Shown piece after piece: positions 27,539-36,539 of a DNA stretch of 64,000 nucleotides. How positions within the stretch are numbered: the first letter of the stretch is position 1; each line of letters opens with the position of its first letter. The position numbers were made by a program, and so were the translations under genes. The notes beneath the pieces were generated by a model that was given only the letters and a program-made list of their open reading frames with translations, made no database searches and was not told the origin of the DNA. Source of the stretch: Novosphingobium sp. IK01 (lineage in GTDB: Bacteria > Pseudomonadota > Alphaproteobacteria > Sphingomonadales > Sphingomonadaceae); contig NZ_BTFW01000001.1 in NCBI RefSeq assembly GCF_033242265.1, positions 434,001 to 498,000 on the forward strand, written 5' to 3'.

Positions 27539-28872
27539 TCAGCGCGCTCGAACAGGCCGCCGCCGTGCGGGCGGGCAGGGTGCGGGCGCGCGATCTGGCG
27601 CAGGTTGCGCTCGACCGCCTCGCGGTCGATGAGCATGCCGCCGTCACCCGCCTGCTGGCCGCGCGCGCGCTGGACGAGGCCGACCGGATCGATGCCATGC
27701 TTGCCGCCGGGCAGGATCCGGGCGTTCTGGCGGGCGTGCCCTATGGCGTGAAAGACCTGTTCGACGTGGCGGGCGAGGTGACGACGGCAGGGTCTGCGGT
27801 GCGCGCTCAAGCCGCGCCTGCCAGCCATGATGCAGAAGCGGTCCGCCGTCTTCAGGCTGCTGGCGCGGTGCTGGTCGCCACGCTCAATATGGACGAGTTC
27901 GCCTATGGCTTCGCGACGATCAACGCGCGCCATGGCACGACGCGTAACCCCCACGACCCCGCGCGGCTGGCGGGCGGCTCTTCGGGCGGTTCGGCGGCCG
28001 TGGTCGCGGCGGGGCATCTGGCTTTCGCGCTGGGCTCCGACACCAACGGGTCGATCCGCGTTCCGGCCAGCCTGTGCGGCCTCTATGGCCTCAAGCCCAC
28101 GCATGCGGATTTGCCGCTCGAAGGGACATTCCCTTTCGCGCACAGTTTCGACGACATCGGGCCGTTCACCGGCTCGCTGGCCGATATGCGCGCGATCTGG
28201 TCGGTTCTGTCGGCCCGCCCTGACGATGCGGGGGGGGATGTCCCCCGTCTGGCCGCGCTCGGGGGCCGCTTTGCCGAAAATCGCGATCCCTTTCAGGCCG
28301 AAGCGATTGCCCGGATCGTGGGCGAGGGGCCGGTGCTGTCTTTCCCTGATCTGGCACGCTATCGTTCGGCGGCCTTCCTGATCACCGCATACGAGGGCGG
28401 GGCGCTTCACCGCGAGACGCTTGCCCGCGCGGCGATGGACTATGACCCCGCCGTGCGCGACCGGCTGATCGCCGGAAGCCTGCTGCCCGCCACCCTTTAC
28501 GAGGCCGCGCAAGACTTGCGCGCCACGGCCCGCGACCATGTCGATACGATGATGGAAGAGGCCGGGGTCGATGTGATGGTGGCGCCCGGAACCCCTTGCG
28601 TTGCCCCGCTGATCGCCGATCCGCGCATCGCAATCGATGGCGCCCTGGTGCCGGCCCGTGCCGATCTTGGCATTCACACCCAGCCGATCACCTTCCTCGG
28701 GCTCCCCTCGCTGTGCGTCCCCCTCGCACGCGAGGGGCAATTGCCGCTCGGTATTCAGTTGATAGGCCGTCGATTTGGGGAAACGGCTCTTTTCGCCTGC
28801 GCACAAATGCTCGAAGAGCGGGGCATTGTCGGCGCGCGTGCGCCGGGGGCAATCTCGAAGGAATGGCAATGA
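27535..28872 (+). CDS. AtzE/HpxY-family amidase (oxalurate branch)
   Basis: A 445-residue amidase-signature enzyme. The catalytic Lys is in VPYGVKDLFDVAG, the cis-Ser in LAGGSSGGSAAVVAAGHLAF, and the nucleophile Ser in GSDTNGSIRVPASLCGLYGL. AtzE hydrolyses 1-carboxybiuret; HpxY, a related protein in the oxalurate operon of Klebsiella, acts in the steps after oxalurate formation. In this operon HpxW and HpxZ homologues are also present, so oxalurate or a carbamoylated oxamate-like compound is the more likely substrate. The start overlaps the stop of the DUF4089 partner and its own stop overlaps the permease start. Confidence 0.85.
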   Translation: MISALEQAAAVRAGRVRARDLAQVALDRLAVDEHAAVTRLLAARALDEADRIDAMLAAGQDPGVLAGVPYGVKDLFDVAGEVTTAGSAVRAQAAPASHDAEAVRRLQAAGAVLVATLNMDEFAYGFATINARHGTTRNPHDPARLAGGSSGGSAAVVAAGHLAFALGSDTNGSIRVPASLCGLYGLKPTHADLPLEGTFPFAHSFDDIGPFTGSLADMRAIWSVLSARPDDAGGDVPRLAALGGRFAENRDPFQAEAIARIVGEGPVLSFPDLARYRSAAFLITAYEGGALHRETLARAAMDYDPAVRDRLIAGSLLPATLYEAAQDLRATARDHVDTMMEEAGVDVMVAPGTPCVAPLIADPRIAIDGALVPARADLGIHTQPITFLGLPSLCVPLAREGQLPLGIQLIGRRFGETALFACAQMLEERGIVGARAPGAISKEWQ

Positions 28873-30194
28873 CGCAAAGTGTCGCGCAGCGACTGGGGGC
28901 CTATTTCGATCTGGAGGCGCGCGGGACGAACATCCGCACCGAAGTGGTGGCAGGTGCCACCACCTTCCTGACGATGGCCTATATCGTGCTGGTCAACCCC
29001 TCGATCCTGGGGCAGGCGGGGATGCCGGTGGCGGCGGTCGCGGCGGCGACGTGCTTTGCCGCGGCCTTCGCCTCGATCCTGATGGGGTTTGCGGCCAATA
29101 CCCCGCTCGCGCTGGCGCCGGGCATGGGGCTCAACGCCTATTTCGCGTTTACCGTGGTGGGCCAGATGCATGTTCCCTGGCCGGTCGGGCTGGGCTGCGT
29201 GCTGATTTCGGGGCTGGTGTTCCTGATCCTGACGCTCACGGGTGTGCGCCAGCTGATCGTTTCGGTCATTCCCAACTACCTGTTCGCGGCGGTCGCGGGC
29301 GGGATCGGGCTGTTCATCGGCTTCATCGGCCTCAAGGATGCCGGGATCGTCGTGGGCAATCCGGCGACCATCGTGGCGCTGGGCAACCTCAAGAGCGCGG
29401 GGCCTGCGCTCGCGCTGCTGGGCCTGCTGATCATCGGCGTGCTGTCGGTGTGGAACGTGCGCGGGGCGATGCTGCTGGGCATCGTGGCGACCACGCTCGT
29501 GGGCTGGCTGGTGGGCATGGTCCATGTCGATCCGCAGCCCTACAATCTGGCCGCGATGACGCAGACGGTCTTCAAGCTCGACCTGCCCGGCGTACTCAAG
29601 CTGTCGGGCGGCGTGGCCGAGATCGTCTTCGTGTTCCTGTTCGTCGACCTGTTCGACAATATCGGCACCCTTGTGGCCGTGACCAAGCGGGCCGGGCTGA
29701 TGGACAAGGCCGGGCGCATTCCGGGCCTCAACCGCATCCTGATCACTGATGCGGTGGCCACGATGGTCGGCGCCATGGCCGGGACCAGCACGGTGACCTC
29801 CTATGTCGAGAGCGCCGCCGGGGTTCAGGCCGGTGGCCGCACCGGCTTGACCGCGATCGTCGCGGGCCTGCTGTTCTTTGCAACGATGTTCGTGGCCCCT
29901 TATGCCCAGCTCGTGCCGCTCGCGGCAACGGCGCCCGCGCTGATCGTGGTGGGCGGGCTGATGCTCCTGCCGCTCACCGAAGTGGACTGGGAAGACCCGA
30001 TGGCGGCGATCCCCGGCTTCCTGACCGTGGCGACGATCCCGCTGACGTTCTCGATCGCCAATGGCCTTGCCATGGGGATCACCTCGCATGCGCTGCTGAT
30101 CCTGCTGCGCGGCCGGGCCAGCCGCAAGGACTGGTTCCTGTTCCTGCTCGCCGCGCTCTTCGTGTTCCGCTTTGTCTGGATGGGAGCGGCCTGA
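28869..30194 (+). CDS. Purine permease of the AzgA type (NCS2)
   Basis: A 441-residue inner-membrane carrier with about 12-14 helices. Signatures are GTNIRTEVVAGATTFLTMAY, TPLALAPGMGLNAYFAFTVV, LFVDLFDNIGTLVAVTKRAG and GTSTVTSYVESAAGVQAGGR. These are typical of AzgA/GhxP permeases, which import adenine, guanine or hypoxanthine with protons. The ATG at 28869 is chosen over one two codons earlier because AAGGA lies six bases before it and it forms an ATGA overlap with the amidase stop. It supplies free purine bases to the deaminases at the end of the operon. Confidence 0.9.
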   Translation: MTQSVAQRLGAYFDLEARGTNIRTEVVAGATTFLTMAYIVLVNPSILGQAGMPVAAVAAATCFAAAFASILMGFAANTPLALAPGMGLNAYFAFTVVGQMHVPWPVGLGCVLISGLVFLILTLTGVRQLIVSVIPNYLFAAVAGGIGLFIGFIGLKDAGIVVGNPATIVALGNLKSAGPALALLGLLIIGVLSVWNVRGAMLLGIVATTLVGWLVGMVHVDPQPYNLAAMTQTVFKLDLPGVLKLSGGVAEIVFVFLFVDLFDNIGTLVAVTKRAGLMDKAGRIPGLNRILITDAVATMVGAMAGTSTVTSYVESAAGVQAGGRTGLTAIVAGLLFFATMFVAPYAQLVPLAATAPALIVVGGLMLLPLTEVDWEDPMAAIPGFLTVATIPLTFSIANGLAMGITSHALLILLRGRASRKDWFLFLLAALFVFRFVWMGAA

Positions 30195-31153
30195 TGCGTT
30201 TTGCCCGTGTTTTTCTGGCTGCTGCCAGCCTTGGTGTCGCTGTGCCCGCCTTGGCCGCCGCTCCGGCTCCGGCCCAGGTGTCCACCCTGCTCGACAGCAC
30301 CCCGCGCACGCTGATCCTCACCGCCTATGCTCCCGAATGGGAAGCGATGGCGGCGGTCATTACCCATGGCCAAAAGCTGAAGATCAACGACCGCGAGATC
30401 GTGCTGGGCACGCTTTCGGGCCACCCGGTGATCCTGATGTCGAGCGGGGTGAGCATGGTCAACGCGGCCATGAACACCCAGCTTGCGCTCGATCATTTCA
30501 GGGTCCGGCGGATCGTCTTTTCGGGCGTGGCGGGGGGCGTCGATCCCGCGCTCTCGATTGGCGACGTGTCTGTGCCCGAACACTGGGGGCAGTATCTGGA
30601 GGTGATGCTCGCCCGCAAGACCGGCAAGGGCTGGCAGGTTCCCGAGCCCAGCCCGGAAGGTGCGCCCGAAAACTGGGAATTCCTGTTCCCCAACGGCACC
30701 ATCGTGGGCAATGCGGATGAACCCGCGCGCAACCACATGACCTTTGCGGTCGATCCGGGCCTGCTGGCCCTTGCGCGCAAGGTTGCTGCCGGGATCAGCC
30801 TTGAGGCCTGCGTGGCGCCGTCCGCCGGGCAGAGCGCCCAGACGAAGCTGTGCCTGCCCCATCAGCCCAAGGTCGAAGTGGGGGGCACCGGCGTTTCGGC
30901 GGGGGCCTATGCCGACAATGCCCAGTTCCGCGAATACCTGTTCCGCGCCTGGCATGCCCGGCTGCTCGACATGGAAAGCGCCGCGCTGACGCAGGTGGCC
31001 TATGCCAACAAGGTGCCTGCCATCGTCTTCCGCTCGCTCTCCGATCTGGCCGGCGGCGACGCTGACCACAACATGGAATATGTTTTCGACCACCTCGCGT
31101 CGGTGAACTCGGCCAAAGTGGTCGAGGCTTTCGTCGCCGCCCTGCCGGATTGA
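30194..31153 (+). CDS. Periplasmic nucleosidase of the PNP/MTAN superfamily
   Basis: A 319-residue exported protein. A signal peptide (VFLAAASLGVAVPALAAAPA) precedes a nucleoside-phosphorylase fold: RTLILTAYAPEWEAMAAVIT, VILMSSGVSMVNAAMNTQLA, IVFSGVAGGVDPALSIGDVS and the substrate loop LLDMESAALTQVAYANKVPA with the ME(S) ribose-binding pair. The family cleaves the N-glycosidic bond of nucleosides. The signal places the enzyme in the periplasm, which would release free purine bases for the neighbouring AzgA-type permease. An internal Cys pair (EACVAPSAG, TKLCLPHQ) in an insertion could be a disulfide. The start TGATG overlaps the permease stop by one base. Confidence 0.85.
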   Translation: MRFARVFLAAASLGVAVPALAAAPAPAQVSTLLDSTPRTLILTAYAPEWEAMAAVITHGQKLKINDREIVLGTLSGHPVILMSSGVSMVNAAMNTQLALDHFRVRRIVFSGVAGGVDPALSIGDVSVPEHWGQYLEVMLARKTGKGWQVPEPSPEGAPENWEFLFPNGTIVGNADEPARNHMTFAVDPGLLALARKVAAGISLEACVAPSAGQSAQTKLCLPHQPKVEVGGTGVSAGAYADNAQFREYLFRAWHARLLDMESAALTQVAYANKVPAIVFRSLSDLAGGDADHNMEYVFDHLASVNSAKVVEAFVAALPD

Positions 31154-31159
31154 TCAGCC

Positions 31160-32761
31160 ATGACCAGACCACTCCACACCGTGAAGGGCCGCCACGGCAT
31201 CGTGACCGCGCCGCACTATCTGGCCGCGCAGGCAGGCCTTGGCGTGCTGGAAGACGGGGGCAGCGCCGCGCAGGCGACGATCACTGTCGCGGCCACGCTG
31301 GCGGTCGTTTATCCGCACATGACCGGCATTGGCGGTGATGGCTTCTGGCTGATCCGCGAGAGCGACGGGCGCCTTCATGGCGTCCACGGGGTCGGCGCCG
31401 CGGCGGCTAAGGCCGATCTGGGGCTCTATGCCGGGGCGGGTCATGATGTGGTGCCCTGGCGCGGGCCGCTGGCGGCCAATACGGTCGCGGGCACGCTTTC
31501 GGCCTGGCAGGCCGTGCTGGAGACCGAACCTTCGCCGCTGCCGCTTTCGCGCCTGCTGGCCCCGGCCATTGCGCTGGCAGAAGAAGGCGTTGTCGTGACG
31601 GCGGGCCATGCCGCCATCGCGGCGGCCAAGGGGCCCGAACTGCGCGTGCAGGGCGGCGCCTATGCCAGCGTGTTCGAGCCCGAAGGCCGCCCGCTGCGCG
31701 AAGGCGACGTGCTGCGCCAACCCGCGCTGGCCCGCACCTTGCGCCGTCTGGCCGAGGCCGGGGTTGTCGATTTCTATGACGGGGCACTGGCCGTCGATGT
31801 CGCGGCCGATCTGGCCGAACTGGGCAGCCCGGTCAGCGCGGCCGACCTTGCCGCCCACCGCGCCAGCAGGCCCGCGCCGCTGAGCGTCGCGACCCGCGCC
31901 GGGCGCCTGTACAACAGCGCGCCGCCCACGCAGGGCGTCGCCTCGTTGCTGATCCTCGCGCTGGCCGAGCGCTCGGGCTATGCGGCGCCCTCGGGCGAGG
32001 ATTTCGCCCATGTCCACGCGCTGGTCGAGGCGACCAAGCAGGCCTTCCTGTGGCGCGACGTGCACTGCGGCGATCCGGCCTACATGGCGCAGGCCGCGCA
32101 AGACGTGCTCGACGACGAAGCCCTGCTCGACAGCATGGCCGCGAAGATCGACCCCGCGCGCGCGCTGCCCTGGCCGCAGCCCTCGCAGGCGGGCGATACC
32201 TGCTGGTTTGGCGCGATCGACGGCAAGGGACAGGTCGTCTCGGCGATCCAGAGCACCTATTTCGAGTTCGGCTCGGGCCTCGTCCTGCCGCGCACGGGGA
32301 TTACCTGGCAGAACCGGGGGGCCTCGTTCCGTCTGGCGCAAAGTGGCTGGAATGCCCTGAAGCCGGGCCGCGTGCCGTTCCACACGCTCAACCCCGCGCT
32401 GGCTGAACTGGCCGATGGCCGGGTCATGGCCTATGGCACGATGGGCGGCGAGGGGCAGCCCCAGACGCAGGCGGCGGTCTTCTCGCGCCATGTCTGGCAC
32501 GGGATGGACCTTCAGGAGGCGATTTCCGCGCCACGCTGGCTGCTGGGCCGCACCTGGGGCGAGGACAGCACGACGCTCAAGATCGAGGATGGCTTCGACG
32601 AGGCGGTCTATGCCGCGCTCGCGCAGGCGGGGCACGAGGTCGAACGCGTCGGCCCACTCACCGCGATGATGGGCCATGCCGGCGCGCTCGTGCGCCATCC
32701 CGACGGCGCGCTCGAAGGGGCGACCGATCCGCGCAGCGATGGCGGGGTTGCCGCATGGTGA
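31160..32761 (+). CDS. hpxW: Oxamate amidohydrolase, gamma-glutamyltransferase-like (HpxW)
   Basis: A 533-residue Ntn-hydrolase of the GGT superfamily without a signal peptide. The N-terminal region has TAPHYLAAQAGLGVLEDGGS and VYPHMTGIGGDGFWLIRESD. The autoprocessing site is GDTCWFGAIDG, with nucleophile Thr347 aligned to the TTH(Y/F)SVVD motif of GGT. The C-terminal half has LPRTGITWQNRGASF and TMGGEGQPQTQAAVFSRHVW. HpxW of Klebsiella hydrolyses oxamate to oxalate and ammonia. Together with the HpxX/Y/Z-like genes here this supports an oxalurate-to-oxalate route. The stop overlaps the start of the amidohydrolase by seven bases. Confidence 0.85.
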   Translation: MTRPLHTVKGRHGIVTAPHYLAAQAGLGVLEDGGSAAQATITVAATLAVVYPHMTGIGGDGFWLIRESDGRLHGVHGVGAAAAKADLGLYAGAGHDVVPWRGPLAANTVAGTLSAWQAVLETEPSPLPLSRLLAPAIALAEEGVVVTAGHAAIAAAKGPELRVQGGAYASVFEPEGRPLREGDVLRQPALARTLRRLAEAGVVDFYDGALAVDVAADLAELGSPVSAADLAAHRASRPAPLSVATRAGRLYNSAPPTQGVASLLILALAERSGYAAPSGEDFAHVHALVEATKQAFLWRDVHCGDPAYMAQAAQDVLDDEALLDSMAAKIDPARALPWPQPSQAGDTCWFGAIDGKGQVVSAIQSTYFEFGSGLVLPRTGITWQNRGASFRLAQSGWNALKPGRVPFHTLNPALAELADGRVMAYGTMGGEGQPQTQAAVFSRHVWHGMDLQEAISAPRWLLGRTWGEDSTTLKIEDGFDEAVYAALAQAGHEVERVGPLTAMMGHAGALVRHPDGALEGATDPRSDGGVAAW

Positions 32762-33999
32762 GCATTGCGGAAGGTTCGGGCGGCGTGCGGGCGGTCGAAC
32801 GCTGCCGCGCGCTGGGCCGGGCGCCTTATTCCGACATGGAGGGTGGGCTCTATCGCGGCTGGCTCAGCCCGGCCCACCGCGCGAGCGTGGAGACCCTCGC
32901 CCAGTGGATGGAGGAGGCCGGAATGGCCGCCCGCATCGACGGCGCGGGCAATCTGGTCGGCACCTATCCGGGCACCGGCAATGGCCCGCCGCTGATCATT
33001 GGCAGCCATATCGACAGTGTGCGCGATGGCGGTTTCTATGATGGTCCGCTCGGCATCATGCTGGGCGTGGAATGCGTGGCCGCGCTTCATGCGCAGGGCC
33101 GCCACATGCCTTTTCCCATCGAGGTCATCGCCTTTGGCGACGAGGAAGGCAGCCGTTTTCCTGCCGCGATGCTGACGAGCAAGGCGGTTGCGGGCCTGCT
33201 CGACACCGTGCCCGACATGGCCGACGCGCAAGGGGTGAGCCTGGCGCAGGCACTGGGCGAGTGGGGCCTTTCGCCCGAAACGCTGCTGGCCGCGCGGCAT
33301 CCGGGCGCGCTCGCCTATCTCGAAGCCCATATCGAACAGGGGCCGGTGCTGGAGGCCGAAGGGCTGGCGCTGGGCGTGGTGACCGGAATCGCCGCGCAAC
33401 TGCGCTACGAGGTCGCGGTTCGCGGCCTTGCCGGGCACGCGGGCACATCGGCCATGCCGCTGCGCCGCGATGCGCTGGCCGGGGCGGCTGAAATGATCCT
33501 GGCGATCGAGGCCATCGCGCGCGCCGACCACAGCGATCTGGTGGCGACCGTGGGCCGTCTGGCGGCGCTTCCGGGGGCCGCCAACGTGATCGCGGGCGAA
33601 GTGCGCTTCACCATCGACGTGCGCGCCGGGGAAAGCCCCCGTCGCGACCACGCGGCGCAGGCGGTCCTGGCCGAAATCGCCGCCATTGCCGCGCGGCGCG
33701 GGCTCTCGCTAGACCATCGCCTGATCCACGATCTTCCCCCGTCGCCCTGCGATCCGGCGCTGATGGACGGGCTGGAAGCTGCGCTTGTGGGCGCTGGCTA
33801 CCCCGCCCGGCGGCTGGTTTCCGGGGCCGGCCACGATGCCATGATCATGGCCGCGATTGCCCCCACGGCCATGCTGTTCACCCGCTGCCGCGAAGGGGTG
33901 AGCCACAATCCTGCCGAGCATGTCGAGGAGGCCGATGCGCAAGCCGCGCTCGCCGTCATGCTGGGCTTTATCGAGAACCTGGGAGTGTCCTGTGCCTGA
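32755..33999 (+). CDS. Allantoate amidohydrolase (M20 family, AllC/HpxK-like)
   Basis: A 414-residue M20/M28-type metal hydrolase. Metal ligands are in LIIGSHIDSVRDGGFYDGPL (His and Asp), AFGDEEGSRFP (two Glu) and the C-terminal SHNPAEHVEE (His). The substrate-binding YLEAHIEQGPVLE and the dimerisation domain GLAGHAGTSAMPLRRDAL are intact. The family removes ammonia and CO2 from allantoate to give ureidoglycine. Beta-ureidopropionase and N-carbamoyl-amino-acid hydrolases are close relatives, but the allantoinase, aminotransferase and HpxW neighbours make allantoate by far the likeliest substrate. Confidence 0.88.
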   Translation: MVSIAEGSGGVRAVERCRALGRAPYSDMEGGLYRGWLSPAHRASVETLAQWMEEAGMAARIDGAGNLVGTYPGTGNGPPLIIGSHIDSVRDGGFYDGPLGIMLGVECVAALHAQGRHMPFPIEVIAFGDEEGSRFPAAMLTSKAVAGLLDTVPDMADAQGVSLAQALGEWGLSPETLLAARHPGALAYLEAHIEQGPVLEAEGLALGVVTGIAAQLRYEVAVRGLAGHAGTSAMPLRRDALAGAAEMILAIEAIARADHSDLVATVGRLAALPGAANVIAGEVRFTIDVRAGESPRRDHAAQAVLAEIAAIAARRGLSLDHRLIHDLPPSPCDPALMDGLEAALVGAGYPARRLVSGAGHDAMIMAAIAPTAMLFTRCREGVSHNPAEHVEEADAQAALAVMLGFIENLGVSCA

Positions 34000-35236
34000 T
34001 CCCCTGCTTTTTGGCGAAATCGACCCGCCCCAGCGCCTGCTGATGGGGCCGGGCCCGGTCAATGCCCATCCGCGCGTGCTGCGCGCGATGAGCGCAGACC
34101 TGCTCGGGCAGTTCGACCCGGAAATGACCGGCTACATGAACCAGGTCATGGCGCTCTATCGTCCGATCTTCGGGACGGGAAACCAGTGGACGATGCTGGT
34201 CGACGGCACCGCGCGCGCGGGGATCGAGGCCGCGCTGGTCAGCATGATCCAGCCGGGGGAAACCGCGCTGGTGGTCAATTTCGGGCGCTTTGGCCTGTTG
34301 CTTCAGGAAATCCTCACCCGCATCGGCGCGCGGTTCGAAACGGTCGATGCGCCCTGGGGCGAAGTCGTGCCGATGGAGGCTATCCGCGAGGCCGCGCTGC
34401 GGATCGAGCCGCGCCTGATCTGCACGGTCCATGGCGATACCTCGACGACGATGGCCCAGCCGCTCGACGGCATCGGCGCGATTGCCCGCGAAGTGGGCGC
34501 GCTCGTCTATGTCGATGCCACCGCGACGCTGGGCGGCATGGAAATCGCCGCTGACCGCTGGGGCGCCGATGTCGTGACCGGCGGCCTGCAGAAGTGCATG
34601 GGCGGGCCTTCGGGCAGCGCGCCGATCACCGTGTCGGATGCCGCGGCCAAGGCGATCTTTGCCCGTCGCCACGACGAAAAAGGCATTCGCGCGGCGGACG
34701 CCATTGACGGCACGGGCGCGCGGATCGGCTCGAACTACTTCGATCTGGCCATGATCATGGACTATTGGAGCGACAAGCGCCTCAACCATCACACCGAGGC
34801 GACGACCATGCTCTATGGCGCGCGGGAATGCGCGCGCGTGGCGCTGGGCGAGGGGCTGGACGCCCGCTTCCGCCGCCACCGCGCGGCGGGCGCGGCGATG
34901 AGCGCGGGCCTGCGCGCGATGGGCCTGACCCTGTTCGGGCAGGACGCCCACCGCATGACCAATGTGACCGGCGTCTATATTCCCGAAGGCGTCGATGGCG
35001 AGGCCGTGCGCCGCGCCATGCGCGAGCAGTTCGAGATCGAGATCGGCACTGCCTTTGGCCCGCTGGTCGGCAAGATCTGGCGTCTGGGCGCGATGGGCTA
35101 CAACGCGATGAAGCACAAGGTGCTGATCACGCTGGCCGCGCTCGAAGCCTGCTTGGCGGCGCAAGGGCTGTCGCTGCCGCTGGGCGCGGCGGTGCCTGCG
35201 GCGCTGGCCGCCTGGGACGAGGTCATGGCCGCATGA
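33992..35236 (+). CDS. Ureidoglycine-glyoxylate aminotransferase-like PLP enzyme (PucG/HpxJ type)
   Basis: A 414-residue class V (AGXT-like) aminotransferase. It has RLLMGPGPVNAHPRVLRAMS, WTMLVDGTARAGIEAALVSM, ICTVHGDTSTTMAQPLDGIG and VDATATLGGMEIAADRWGAD. The PLP lysine is in VVTGGLQKCMGGPSGSAP, and GSNYFDLAMIMDYWSDKRLN with WRLGAMGYNAMKHKVLITLA completes the active site. PucG/HpxJ enzymes transfer the amino group of ureidoglycine to glyoxylate, giving oxalurate and glycine, which feeds the HpxW/X/Y/Z route. The start is GTG with GGGAG six bases upstream, overlapping the previous stop by eight bases. Confidence 0.87.
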   Translation: MPDPLLFGEIDPPQRLLMGPGPVNAHPRVLRAMSADLLGQFDPEMTGYMNQVMALYRPIFGTGNQWTMLVDGTARAGIEAALVSMIQPGETALVVNFGRFGLLLQEILTRIGARFETVDAPWGEVVPMEAIREAALRIEPRLICTVHGDTSTTMAQPLDGIGAIAREVGALVYVDATATLGGMEIAADRWGADVVTGGLQKCMGGPSGSAPITVSDAAAKAIFARRHDEKGIRAADAIDGTGARIGSNYFDLAMIMDYWSDKRLNHHTEATTMLYGARECARVALGEGLDARFRRHRAAGAAMSAGLRAMGLTLFGQDAHRMTNVTGVYIPEGVDGEAVRRAMREQFEIEIGTAFGPLVGKIWRLGAMGYNAMKHKVLITLAALEACLAAQGLSLPLGAAVPAALAAWDEVMAA

Positions 35237-36162
35237 TGCGCGATCTCGTCGGCTATGGCGCGACCCCGCGCCTTGGCGTCTGGCCTGAAGGCGCGCGCGT
35301 GGCGGTCAATTTCGTCATCAACTATGAAGAAGGCGCGGAAAACAGCGTCCTCAACGGCGACGAACTGTCCGAAGGGTTCCTCTCGGACATGGTGGGCGCG
35401 GCCCGCCATCCGGGCCGCGCCATGGCGATGGAAAGCCTCTACGAATATGGCAGCCGGGCCGGGTTCTGGCGGCTTCATCGCCTGTTTACCGAACGCAAGC
35501 TTCCGCTCACGGTGTTCGGCGTGGCGGCGGCGATGGAACAGAACCCGCAGGCGGTCGAGGCGATGCTGAAGGCGGGCTGGGAAGTGGCCAGCCACGGCTA
35601 TCGCTGGATCGACTACCAGTACCTGCCCGAGGAGCTTGAGGCCGAGCATATCGCCAAGGCCATCGCGATCCACACCCGCCTGACCGGCAGCCGCCCGCTC
35701 GGCTGGTATCAGGGGCGCACCAGCCCCAATACCGCCCGCCTCGTCGCGCAGGAAGGCGGCTTCGTCTATGATGCCGACAGCTATGCCGACGACGTGCCCT
35801 ATTGGGATGCCTCCCACGGGAAACCGCAGTTGATCGTGCCTTACAGCCTCGACGCCAACGACATGAAGATCGTGGCGCTCAACGGCTTTACCGAGGGCGA
35901 GCAGTTCTTCCGCTACTTGCGCGATACCTACGACCAGCTCGCCGAGGAAGGCGGGCGGATGATGAGCGTGGGCCTTCACGGGCGCATCGCCGGGCGTCCG
36001 GGGCGGGCGCGGGCGGTGGCGCGGTTTGTCGATCATGTCCTGGCCGATGGGCGCGGGTGGATCGCCACCCGCCTCGACATCGCGCAGCTCTGGTCGGCGC
36101 AGAACCCGTTTAACGGGGATCGACCGTTGCAGGGCAATCCTTTTGCCGGAGAGGACGCATGA
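35233..36162 (+). CDS. puuE: Allantoinase PuuE (polysaccharide-deacetylase fold)
   Basis: A 309-residue cofactor-independent allantoinase. It shows VAVNFVINYEEGAENSVLNG, AMAMESLYEYGSRAGFWRLH, WEVASHGYRWIDYQYLPEEL, PLGWYQGRTSPNTARLVAQE and VYDADSYADDVPYWDASHGK. These are the near-invariant blocks of PuuE. It opens the hydantoin ring of allantoin to give allantoate, the substrate of the M20 enzyme two genes upstream. The ATG overlaps the aminotransferase stop (ATGA) and the stop overlaps the HpxZ start. Confidence 0.93.
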   Translation: MMRDLVGYGATPRLGVWPEGARVAVNFVINYEEGAENSVLNGDELSEGFLSDMVGAARHPGRAMAMESLYEYGSRAGFWRLHRLFTERKLPLTVFGVAAAMEQNPQAVEAMLKAGWEVASHGYRWIDYQYLPEELEAEHIAKAIAIHTRLTGSRPLGWYQGRTSPNTARLVAQEGGFVYDADSYADDVPYWDASHGKPQLIVPYSLDANDMKIVALNGFTEGEQFFRYLRDTYDQLAEEGGRMMSVGLHGRIAGRPGRARAVARFVDHVLADGRGWIATRLDIAQLWSAQNPFNGDRPLQGNPFAGEDA

Positions 36163-36539
36163 TCATCAACGATCCTGTGGCTCTGGCGCAAGTGACCGCC
36201 GCATTCGAGGCTTACGAGCGCGCGCTGATGGCCGACGATATTCCGGCGATGGACGCGCTGTTCCACGATGCCCCCACCACCAACCGTTTCGGCGTGGGCG
36301 AAGTGCTCTACGGGATCGAGGCGATCCGCGAATTCCGCAAAGGGCGTGGTGGATCGCCCCAGCGCACACTCGGGCGCGTCTCGATCACCACCTATGGCGA
36401 CAGCTTCGCCACCGCCGACGCCGAATTCTTCCGCGAGGGCTCCGAAAAGCGGGGCCGCCAGAGCCAGTCCTGGGTTCGGTTTGCAGACGGCTGGAAAGTC
36501 GTTTCGGCGCATGTCAGCCTTGAAGGGAACAGTCATTGA
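36159..36539 (+). CDS. hpxZ: HpxZ-like protein of oxalurate catabolism (DUF3225, SnoaL fold)
   Basis: A 126-residue NTF2/SnoaL-fold protein. The sequence DPVALAQVTAAFEAYERALM then DALFHDAPTTNRFGVGEVLY and FRKGRGGSPQRTLGRVSITT is characteristic of HpxZ, which is encoded with HpxW, HpxX and HpxY in enterobacteria. Its exact activity is not established. Its presence strengthens the assignment of the HpxW and AtzE-type genes of this operon to oxalurate. It overlaps PuuE by four bases and UraD by four. Confidence 0.85.
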   Translation: MIINDPVALAQVTAAFEAYERALMADDIPAMDALFHDAPTTNRFGVGEVLYGIEAIREFRKGRGGSPQRTLGRVSITTYGDSFATADAEFFREGSEKRGRQSQSWVRFADGWKVVSAHVSLEGNSH